DNA from: JANWXD01 sp035575135
GTDB lineage: Bacteria; Acidobacteriota; Terriglobia; Bryobacterales; Bryobacteraceae
Direction of reading: 5' to 3'
Assembly (NCBI GenBank): GCA_035575135.1
Contig: DATLYE010000023.1
Span: 134,778 to 198,777 of the forward strand
Length of the DNA stretch: 64,000 bases
The position numbers were made by a program, and so were the translations under genes. The notes under the pieces were generated by a model. That model did no database searches and was not told the DNA's origin. It saw only the letters and a program-made list of their open reading frames with translations. How positions within the stretch are numbered: position 1 is the first letter of the stretch; the number at the start of each line of letters is the position of its first letter. Positions 1 through 7,630 of this stretch are shown here, piece by piece.

Positions 1-969
1 GACTTCGCGCTCATCGCCGGCGACACTTTCGAACATAACGGGGTCGGCGAGGGCCTCATCCGGGAGATTGCTTCCGTCTTGAGCAGCTTCGGTTGTCCGG
101 TCTACGTGATCCCAGGCAATCACGACCCGGCCGGGCCGGGCTCCGTCTGGGAGCGCCCGTACTGGAAGGATTGCGCGAACGTTTTCATTCTTACCGAGCC
201 GTGTCCGGTACCCGTAACCGGGGCAACACTGTTTCCGTGCCCTGCCCGCGATGCCGAGGCCAAACGCGACCCTACCGAATGGATCCCGCCCCGGGGCGGC
301 GACGCCGCTCTTCGGATCGGCCTTGCGCACGGCAGCGTGATCGGCAATCCCGAGATCGAAGTGTCGTGCCCCATCCCCCGCAACGCCCCTGAGCTGCGCG
401 GTCTCGACTACCTTGCCCTTGGTCACTGGCATTCGACAGCGCTTTATCCGGATTCCTTCGGAGCCGTGCGCATGGCGTATTCGGGAACGCACGAGCCCTC
501 ACGGTTTGGAGAAACGGATTCGGGAAATGTGCTTCTCGTGGAAATCCCGGCTCCGGGCGCGCAGCCTCGCATCGAGGCACGGCGTGTGGCCAGCCTGCGC
601 TGGCTCACGATGGACTGCGCCGTCGGGGGCGAAGCAGATCTTGACCGGCTCTTCGCCGAACTGCAGCACCTCGAAGATCCGGGTAACACGATTGTGGAAT
701 GCCGGCTGAAGGGCATGCTGCGGAGCGGGTATCTCGGCCACCTCGATCCGGTGGAACAGCTTCTCCAGTCCCGCTTCTTTTTTGGCCGGTTGAGCACCCA
801 GGGTTTGCTGCCGGAGCCTGAAGACTTTTCCTGGACGGACGATCTGCCTGCGGGCTACCTCCGGCGGGCTGCGGAACGACTTCTGGACCAGGCCGGCCGG
901 AACCCCGAGCCCGCGGCGGTGGAGGCGCTGCGGCTGTTGTATCGCGGTCTGCGGGAGGTGCGGACATGA
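1..969 (+). CDS. SbcD/YhaO-like metallophosphoesterase (5' truncated)
   Basis: The reading frame is open to base 1, so the N-terminus lies outside the window. The first visible residues contain the calcineurin-type metal motif (GDTFEHN), followed by GNHD about 30 residues on and a later GHWH, the core of the two-metal phosphoesterase site seen in SbcD, Mre11 and YhaO nucleases. Known members act as dsDNA exo/endonucleases together with an SMC-type ATPase. The stop overlaps the start of exactly such an ATPase gene by four bases (ATGA), so the two are very likely translationally coupled subunits of one DNA-end-processing complex. The C-terminal region is less conserved; its capping-domain assignment is inferred. 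Confidence 0.85.
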   Translation, partial: DFALIAGDTFEHNGVGEGLIREIASVLSSFGCPVYVIPGNHDPAGPGSVWERPYWKDCANVFILTEPCPVPVTGATLFPCPARDAEAKRDPTEWIPPRGGDAALRIGLAHGSVIGNPEIEVSCPIPRNAPELRGLDYLALGHWHSTALYPDSFGAVRMAYSGTHEPSRFGETDSGNVLLVEIPAPGAQPRIEARRVASLRWLTMDCAVGGEADLDRLFAELQHLEDPGNTIVECRLKGMLRSGYLGHLDPVEQLLQSRFFFGRLSTQGLLPEPEDFSWTDDLPAGYLRRAAERLLDQAGRNPEPAAVEALRLLYRGLREVRT

Positions 970-3722
970 CTGTGTCCCATCTGGCCGTCGAGAAGTTCCG
1001 TTGCTTTGTGAGCCGCACGGAGCTGCGGCTCGATCCGGAAGGCGTCACGGTAATTTGCGGGCCGAACGGCTCGGGCAAGTCCACCTTGCTGCACGCATTG
1101 CTCATGGTCCTGGCAAATCCCCACACTGCCGGCGGTAAGGCAATGGAAGCCCTCCGTCCGTGGGGTACGGATCTGGCTCCCGAAATCTCCGCAATTTTCG
1201 ATCACAACGGCGGGACATGGCGCGTCTGGAAACGATTCCTGTCGAGGCCCGAATGCCGCCTGGAGAATCGCACGGCGCGGGGTGGTTTCGCGCTGGTGGC
1301 AGAAGGCAAGGCCGCCGACAGGAAATTGGAGGAGATGCTCGGCCTCGGCCACGTGAGCGGCGCGGCCGGGATTGGCCATCTGGGTTGGATGCAAGTCCTT
1401 TGGGCGCCGCAAGGGGAGGTAGCGATGCCTGAGCTGAGCGGGCGTGCTCTGGAAGACGTGCGCGCCATTCTCGGCGCCCAGCTGGGAGGGCCGCTTGGCG
1501 CCCGGCTCGAGCAGTGGATCGAGGGGCAGTACCTCGAGCTCTGGACTGGTAACGGAAGACCCAGGAAAGCCAGGGAGCAGGAACAAGCCCGGCTTGCGGC
1601 AATGCGGCAGGCGCTCGAAGAAGCCCGGCAAAGGTTGGACAGAGTCGCTCAGCTTTCCCGGGCCGTGGAACTAACGCAGGGCGAAGCACAGGAACTCAAG
1701 CACCGGGTTGCGCGGATGCGCGGCGAGCTGGAAAAAGCCGAGCGGGAGGAGAAAGACGCGCAATTTTTGAGAATGATCGCGGGCAATCTGGAGGCCCAGT
1801 GCCGGCTGGTGGAAAGCCGGCATCAGGAGCTGAAGAGGCGCATCGAGCGCATTGAGGCTCTGACGCGCCAGGACTGGGAGTGCCGCCAGAGGATTCACTC
1901 TCTGGAAGCATCCGTGCGGGAAAAGCAGGAGGCAGCGTGGGATCGCCTGAAGTGGGCGGAGGCGGCCAGAGAGCGTGCGGAGGCTCTGGGCGAGGAGTGC
2001 GAACGGTTACGCGCACGGGCACAACGGGCTCTGGGGTTCGCGCAGCTTCTCCGAGAGCGAGACGAGATACGCCACCGCTTGAGGCGGATCGAGGAACTTG
2101 CCGAGCACGTGGACCGGGAACGCGGGGCTTTGGAGGCGTTGCGCGCACCCTCGGACGCCGAGCTCGCCCGGATGCGTGAGCTGCAAGGGCGGTGGCGAGA
2201 ACTGGAAGTGCGGCTGGAGAGCTGCCTCCTCAAAGTGGAGCTTGTGCCGGAGACCGAGGGTAGTGTGGAAGTGCTGGCCGGCGAGCCCGCGGGCCGGCAT
2301 GCCTTGAAGCCGGGGGCGGGCTTCGAGGTACGGAGCGAAGGTCGCGCAGAGATACGTATCCCGGGCTTCGGGTTGATCCGGGTTGCCGGCCCGGAGACCC
2401 CGGCGGCTCAGCTCCGCCAAGATCGTGATGCGGTGGCATCGCACCTAGAGGAAATGCTGCGGCGATTGGGCGCGACGGATCTGGCGGAAGCGGAGGCACG
2501 CCACGCGCGGCTCGTCGAAATCCGCAATCGAGTCGCCCAACTCGAAGCCGAGCAGCGGACTTTACTGGCCGGATCGAGCGCCGAGGAATGGAAGCAGCGC
2601 GCCGGGGAGCACGAAGCCGAAATCGCGGCGATTGTCGGGCAGTTCCCGGAGTGGACGGCGATTCCGGCGGCCGAGTCCCGCCAACTTGCCGAGCAAGCAG
2701 AGCGGGAACTGCAAGCAAAGTCGGAAGAGTTGCGGACTGCCCGGAAGGAATCCGAAGAAACGCTGGACCGATGGCGCCTCACACAGATGGAAGCAGAGCG
2801 GGAAGCGGCCGCGCTCGAAAGGACTCGTGAGGAGTTGGAGCGAACCGTCTCCGAGTTAACCTCGCTTGCCTCCGACGGGCGCAGTGCCGAGCAGCGCGCC
2901 GAGGAGCTTCACCGCCTGGAGCTGGAGTGGCGCCACCTCAAGAGCGAGCGAGAGAAAGCAGAGGACGAACTGGCGCGCTGCCGGCCGGAAGGCGCGGCCC
3001 GCCTGAGGGAGGAAATTCAGAACCTCGAGGAACGGGCGGCTCAGGCCGAACAGCGACGCGTCCAGGCCGAGGCGGATCTGCGGGCGCTCCTGTCGAGCGC
3101 GCCCTACGATGAGTACATCGTCCTTGAAGAGCAAACCGCCCAACTGGAACGGAAAATCGAAGCCACAGAGGTTCAGGCCGAGGCAATCCGGCGGGTTCGG
3201 GAAGCGGTTCGGGCGGCCAAACAGGAGGCACTCGAGGGCTTGGCAGAGCCGGTGGCGGAGGAAGCGGCGCGAATTCTCTTGCAAATCGCGGGACGGCGCT
3301 TGGGATCCCTCAAGATCGGAGAAAATCTCTCCATTCAGCATCTGGAGCCGCCGGCGGCCGGGCGCCCGGTGGACCTGCACGAACTATCGGGGGGAGAGCA
3401 AGAGCAGATCCATCTGGCGGTGCGGCTGGCCCTGGCCCGGTTCCTGGCCCGGTCCGAGCGCCAGCTCGTGGTGCTCGACGATGCATTCATGTTCACGGAC
3501 GACGAACGCCTGGGGCGGCTTCTCGATCTGATCGGAGAGCTGCGGGCTGCGTTGCAAATCGTGATTCTTACCTGCCACCCGGAACGGCTGCGCGGCCTGC
3601 CTGGAGCCCGGTTCGTGCGGCTGCAGAACTTCGAGCTGGTCGGCGAATCCGGCGGCTATGCGCCCGGCCCTGACGGGAGTGCGCTCAGTAGCTTTGTGCC
3701 GGACGCTGGTAGGGTTCCTTGA
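966..3722 (+). CDS. SbcC/YhaN/Rad50-like SMC-family ATPase
   Basis: This 918-residue protein has Walker A (GPNGSGKST) at about residues 31-39, long charged coiled coils, the ABC signature LSGGEQEQ near residue 807 and Walker B (VVLDDAF) near 834. That is the Rad50/SbcC arrangement, the ATPase partner of the upstream phosphoesterase. No CxxC zinc hook is visible at the coiled-coil apex. Instead, residues of about 420-478 form a glycine- and valine-rich, probably beta-structured insert between the two coils. It is shorter than typical SbcC (about 1,000 or more residues) and close to YhaN in size. It starts inside the upstream stop, and its last 38 bases overlap the convergent M1-like gene. A role in DNA repair or end processing is inferred from the family. 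Confidence 0.85.
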   Translation: MTVSHLAVEKFRCFVSRTELRLDPEGVTVICGPNGSGKSTLLHALLMVLANPHTAGGKAMEALRPWGTDLAPEISAIFDHNGGTWRVWKRFLSRPECRLENRTARGGFALVAEGKAADRKLEEMLGLGHVSGAAGIGHLGWMQVLWAPQGEVAMPELSGRALEDVRAILGAQLGGPLGARLEQWIEGQYLELWTGNGRPRKAREQEQARLAAMRQALEEARQRLDRVAQLSRAVELTQGEAQELKHRVARMRGELEKAEREEKDAQFLRMIAGNLEAQCRLVESRHQELKRRIERIEALTRQDWECRQRIHSLEASVREKQEAAWDRLKWAEAARERAEALGEECERLRARAQRALGFAQLLRERDEIRHRLRRIEELAEHVDRERGALEALRAPSDAELARMRELQGRWRELEVRLESCLLKVELVPETEGSVEVLAGEPAGRHALKPGAGFEVRSEGRAEIRIPGFGLIRVAGPETPAAQLRQDRDAVASHLEEMLRRLGATDLAEAEARHARLVEIRNRVAQLEAEQRTLLAGSSAEEWKQRAGEHEAEIAAIVGQFPEWTAIPAAESRQLAEQAERELQAKSEELRTARKESEETLDRWRLTQMEAEREAAALERTREELERTVSELTSLASDGRSAEQRAEELHRLELEWRHLKSEREKAEDELARCRPEGAARLREEIQNLEERAAQAEQRRVQAEADLRALLSSAPYDEYIVLEEQTAQLERKIEATEVQAEAIRRVREAVRAAKQEALEGLAEPVAEEAARILLQIAGRRLGSLKIGENLSIQHLEPPAAGRPVDLHELSGGEQEQIHLAVRLALARFLARSERQLVVLDDAFMFTDDERLGRLLDLIGELRAALQIVILTCHPERLRGLPGARFVRLQNFELVGESGGYAPGPDGSALSSFVPDAGRVP

Positions 3723-5649
3723 GGTACTTTGCCGCCTCCTCCTGGGCGCCTTGCGTGTTGTCTTTGGTCCGGATTGCCTGCTGGTATTCATTGACCGCCC
3801 GCTCGCGCTGGCCCGTGATGTCGAAGATCTTGCCGAGATTGATGTGGGACCAGACTTCGACCCAGGGCGGATCCAGGTCACCGTTCAGCGCCTCGCGGAA
3901 CTCGTTGGCCGCCGACTGGTAGTTGTTCTGGAGGAAGAAAATCTCTCCGATGCGGTAATGAGCCAGGGAGCTGTAGCGGTTGACTTCCAGGGCCTTCTGG
4001 TACTCCTTGAGCGCCTCGCCGAACTCGCCGACCTCCGCGAACTGCTCGCCGCGCCGGATCGCGACCGCCACGCGGATGGAATCATCCACGCGCAGGACGC
4101 GGTGGTTGGGATCGAGGATCACGTTCTTGGGCTTGCCAAACGTTTCCACCACAAATTCCGAAGACGTTCCCACCACTTCGATGGTCTTGGTCTCGGGATT
4201 GCCTTCGGTCTCGATTTTGAGCTCGACGGGCATCCGGAAGGTATCCAGATCCTGGGCGACCTTGCCCATCACGCGGAATCCTTTCTGCGTGCGGAAGATG
4301 GTGTAATCCATGCGAAACTCGGGCGCGCCGCTCGACTCGATCCACTGGATGAAAAAGTACTGGAGATTGGACCCGGAAACGGCCTCTGCGGTGCGCCGGA
4401 AATCGTCGGTGCTCACCGAGCGCCAGGCAAAGCGGTCCGGAATTTCCTTGAGCAATTTGAAGAAGGGTTCGTCCCCGATCACGGTGCGCAGCATATGGTA
4501 TACGGCGGCGCCCTTACCCGCCGTGCTGGCCCAGAGTTCCGGGGCGTAGTCTTCCCAGCGCGCCGACTGGCTTAGCGGCGGGTTGTCCACGGTAAGCGCC
4601 TCGATGTAGGTGTCCTTGAGGGCGCTCTCAAAGGCGGGCGGGCCCGAGGTCTGATGCAGATAGAGGAGTTCGGCGTAGCGTGCCGCACCGTTGGTAATCC
4701 AGAGGTGGTTGCGCGTCACCGGGGAGACCAGATGGCCCCACCACTGGCGCGCGATCTGGTTGGCCAGCAGGCGGCCGTTCACCTCGCGTCCGATCCCGCG
4801 CGGGGAGAGAAACACAATACCGCCTGCCGCGTAGCCGTTGGGAGCCCCGTCTTCGGTCTCAAACAGCGTGAGATTGGCCTGGGGCGCCAGGCCGAAAACG
4901 CTGGTCAAGTAGTTCAGCACACGCGCCGTCTCCTGAGCCCAGGCGCCCGCCATCTCGGCTTCCGGACCGCGAAAATACACGGTAGTGGAGACGCCCTCGG
5001 AGGCGATCTGTACGGGATCGGTTCGGGAGACGGCAAGACTGCCGGGAAAGGAGGGCTGGGAGACCCGGAAGGAGTAGGCCAGCTTGCCCGAGGCCGCCCG
5101 GTCGCTGCGCTCGCTGCCCGAGCACACGACGCGGTAGCCCTCCGGCACCGTGATGCGCAGATCGGCGGTGTAGCGATCAGTGGTGTAGCCGCTCACCGGA
5201 AACCACCGCGCCGGGTAGAGCAGGAAGGCGTAGTCCGGATGGATGGCCGCAAACTTGATGCCGTAAACGGGCGACTCCTCGCGGCCTCGCAGGATCCCGT
5301 CATAGTAGAATTTCACACTCTTCGGCTGTCCCTTCGGGAGGGGCTCGGGAAAGCTCAGGCGCACGGAGAAGTCCGGGCGCGAACGCGTGGCCTGGATCGG
5401 CCGTCCTTGCTCATCTTCGACCTTGGAGACGTTCAGAGCGTTGTGCAGCTCGAAAACGACTGTGTAAACACCCTCCTCTTGCGGTTGGAAGCGGATTTCC
5501 GCAGTGGCTGCCAGCGACTGGGAATCGGGACGGATATCGGCTTCGATCACGTAGTGCTCAACGTCAATGGCCGCCCGCCGTTGGGCTTCCTGAGCGGCGG
5601 CTCCTGCTGCGGCCAGCAACAGCAGGGCCGTGAGGATGCTATTTCGCAT
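3685..5649 (-). CDS. Secreted M1-type peptidase homologue with degenerate zinc site and C-terminal TPRs
   Basis: The protein has 654 residues with a Sec-type signal peptide (about 1-20), an M1 N-terminal beta domain and an M1 catalytic-type domain, followed from about residue 545 by tetratricopeptide-like helices. At the place where M1 aminopeptidases carry HExxHx18E, this protein reads NQIAR at 297-301 and Asn at 320, preserving the spacing, the following QWWGHLV and the TxxHLWITNG context, but none of the three zinc ligands. It is therefore probably not an active zinc peptidase of this type. A binding or scaffold role in the periplasm is an inference. It overlaps the lpxB stop region by 11 bases, so it may be cotranscribed with lpxB. 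Confidence 0.8.
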   Translation of the reverse strand: MRNSILTALLLLAAAGAAAQEAQRRAAIDVEHYVIEADIRPDSQSLAATAEIRFQPQEEGVYTVVFELHNALNVSKVEDEQGRPIQATRSRPDFSVRLSFPEPLPKGQPKSVKFYYDGILRGREESPVYGIKFAAIHPDYAFLLYPARWFPVSGYTTDRYTADLRITVPEGYRVVCSGSERSDRAASGKLAYSFRVSQPSFPGSLAVSRTDPVQIASEGVSTTVYFRGPEAEMAGAWAQETARVLNYLTSVFGLAPQANLTLFETEDGAPNGYAAGGIVFLSPRGIGREVNGRLLANQIARQWWGHLVSPVTRNHLWITNGAARYAELLYLHQTSGPPAFESALKDTYIEALTVDNPPLSQSARWEDYAPELWASTAGKGAAVYHMLRTVIGDEPFFKLLKEIPDRFAWRSVSTDDFRRTAEAVSGSNLQYFFIQWIESSGAPEFRMDYTIFRTQKGFRVMGKVAQDLDTFRMPVELKIETEGNPETKTIEVVGTSSEFVVETFGKPKNVILDPNHRVLRVDDSIRVAVAIRRGEQFAEVGEFGEALKEYQKALEVNRYSSLAHYRIGEIFFLQNNYQSAANEFREALNGDLDPPWVEVWSHINLGKIFDITGQRERAVNEYQQAIRTKDNTQGAQEEAAKYLKEPYQRPAQSY

Positions 5650-6793
5650 GCAAAGCTCCCTGGAGTAACAAGTCCTGGACGATAGAAGAGGCCCGCCGCA
5701 TCGCCTCTACAGGCGGGGACAGTTGTGCGGCTACCGTGCGGAGCTCCTGCCGGATCCTTGCGAGTGCTTCCGGATCGCCGAGCAGCCGCAGGGCCTCCTC
5801 GGCCAGCCGTTCTCCTCTGACTTCATTTTGCATCAACTCGGGAATCAGGCGGCGGCCGGCCACAAGGTTGACCATCGAGAAAAACGGGACCCGCACCAGA
5901 GGCCGCCCGAGCCACCAGCTCAGCGGCGCCACGCGATAGAATGCGACGAGCGGCGTGCCAAGAAGGGCGGCTTCGATGGTCACCGTCCCACTGGCGGCCA
6001 AGGCAAGGTCCGCGTGGGCGATCGCATCCCAGGTGACGCCCTCCGCAATCACGACGGGAAAAGACGCGGCCCGGCGTCGGAGCTCGGCCGTAAACGCGGG
6101 CGGCAACCCCGGGGGCAGCGCAACCACGAAGCCCGCCGGTCGGCTGCGATGAATGTGCACGGCCGCATCGAGCAGCGGGCCGAAGTGGCGGCGGATCTCG
6201 CCGGTACGGCTTCCGGGAAGCAGCGTGATCAGCGGAGCCTGCGGCAGCCCGTGCTGTTGGAAAAATTCGGCCCTGGAAGTGGACGGTCGTATCATGTGAG
6301 CCAAAGGGTGGCCGATATATTCAGCGCGGACGCCCCGCCGGCGGAAGAACTCCTCCTCAAAAGGAAAGATGCACAGCAGGCGATCTATGTTGCGGCGAAT
6401 TGCGCGAATGCGCCAAGGACGCCAGGCCCAGACCTGGGGGGCCACCAGGCCGATGACCGGTATGCCGAGACGCTTGAGGCGGCCCGCCAGCCGCAGGTGG
6501 AAGTCCGGACTGTCGGTAAGGATGGCCAGGTCCGGTTTTTCCGTCCGCGCAGCCGCAAGCAGGCGCCGGTAGCGCTTGTAAATTCGCGGGATATGAACGA
6601 TGACTTCCGCCAAACCTACTACGGCGATGTCCTCGGCCGAAATCACGGCCCGGACACCCGCCTGGCGCATGCGCGGGCCGGCACAGCCGAAACACTCGAG
6701 ACCGGGCACGCTCCGGCGCAGGTGCTCTGCCAGCCGGGCGGCATAGAGATCGCCCGAGGCTTCTCCGGCGGAGATCAGGACCTTGGGGCCCAA
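5639..6793 (-). CDS. lpxB: Lipid-A-disaccharide synthase
   Basis: LpxB condenses UDP-2,3-diacylglucosamine with lipid X to make the tetra-acyl lipid A disaccharide at the inner face of the cytoplasmic membrane. The 384-residue length is normal. The N-terminus has the family hallmark GEASGDLYAARL at about residues 10-21, then PQVWAWRPWRI near 140 and the donor-site segment LLPGSRTGEIRRH near 212. The start chosen is TTG; upstream in-frame sequence contains no better codon. Its presence shows an LPS-making Gram-negative cell. The neighbouring lpx genes (lpxA, lpxD, lpxC) are not in the window. It overlaps the start of the downstream M1-like gene. Confidence 0.95.
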   Translation of the reverse strand: MGPKVLISAGEASGDLYAARLAEHLRRSVPGLECFGCAGPRMRQAGVRAVISAEDIAVVGLAEVIVHIPRIYKRYRRLLAAARTEKPDLAILTDSPDFHLRLAGRLKRLGIPVIGLVAPQVWAWRPWRIRAIRRNIDRLLCIFPFEEEFFRRRGVRAEYIGHPLAHMIRPSTSRAEFFQQHGLPQAPLITLLPGSRTGEIRRHFGPLLDAAVHIHRSRPAGFVVALPPGLPPAFTAELRRRAASFPVVIAEGVTWDAIAHADLALAASGTVTIEAALLGTPLVAFYRVAPLSWWLGRPLVRVPFFSMVNLVAGRRLIPELMQNEVRGERLAEEALRLLGDPEALARIRQELRTVAAQLSPPVEAMRRASSIVQDLLLQGALHAK

Positions 6794-6855
6794 CAGGAGC
6801 CAGTCTAGCAGGCGCGCCCCTGCGTGCAGTTCTGCTAGGATGGAGATCAGCCTCG

Positions 6856-7623
6856 ATGTCCGCCTCCACTGGTGTTGAGAGACTTAGCGTAGAGGAATTT
6901 GCCCACCGGTCCCGGGATTCGCTCATACCCGTCACTAACACGTTTTCATACTTTCCCGCAGTGCCGTTCAGCGAGGAAGACGTCAAGGATTTCGTAGAGG
7001 AGCCCGTGGCGGCTCTTCCTCCCGCGATCACGGCCCTGTTGCGGAAGGTAGCCTTGCTGTTCGTGCCCTATCTGGAGCGGTCCAACGGCAAACCCAAAGA
7101 GGGCGACTCCGGAGAAGTGGTCTGCTTTGATAAACCGCCCGAAAACCGCCAGGCGTGCGTGGCGCACACATTTCTTGGGGACGACACGCCCGGCGTGGTG
7201 TTCGCCGTCAAAGATCGGAACGTCTCCGACTACCATTACTACTTCTACAATGCGATCGCCCGGCTCGTGGCGGACCACGCTGGCGAGGAGGCGCACGAGC
7301 GGTACCGCGCGCTGCTGCGCGAAGAGCTGAGCCGCAACGTGCACGGCGAGGTGGACGAGAGAGGATGGGAGCTCAAGCAGGCGCTCCTGCGGCGCCAAAG
7401 CAACGTGCGCCGGGAGACCAAGATGTTTTTGGAGTACGCCCGGCAGTCGTTCATTGACACACTGACTTTGTACCTGCACGGCATTTGCTGCGACATTGAC
7501 ATCGAGCCGGGTCCGCGACAGCTTCCCAGCCGCTACCTGCGCAAACGCCTGGAGTTTTTCGAGAGTCTGTACCCGCCCCCCGAAGGTTACGCCGTATTTC
7601 CGGAGGAGCGAAACCGCGACTAG
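6856..7623 (+). CDS. Conserved-looking protein of unknown function, 255 aa
   Basis: I do not recognise this gene. The ATG is preceded by GGAG nine bases upstream. The protein is soluble, without signal peptide or membrane segments. It is rich in charged and aromatic residues, with a distinctive DYHYYFYNAIARL segment near residue 120 and a long helical, Arg/Glu-rich stretch from about 145 to 200. It carries several cysteines (two adjacent in the GICCDIDI segment near residue 212) but no clear metal motif. It is divergent from lpxB across a 62-base gap and ends 7 bases before the convergent helicase stop. Its codon use looks like that of its neighbours. Functional assignment is not possible from sequence alone. 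Confidence 0.7.
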   Translation: MSASTGVERLSVEEFAHRSRDSLIPVTNTFSYFPAVPFSEEDVKDFVEEPVAALPPAITALLRKVALLFVPYLERSNGKPKEGDSGEVVCFDKPPENRQACVAHTFLGDDTPGVVFAVKDRNVSDYHYYFYNAIARLVADHAGEEAHERYRALLREELSRNVHGEVDERGWELKQALLRRQSNVRRETKMFLEYARQSFIDTLTLYLHGICCDIDIEPGPRQLPSRYLRKRLEFFESLYPPPEGYAVFPEERNRD

Positions 7624-7630
7624 GGCGGGC

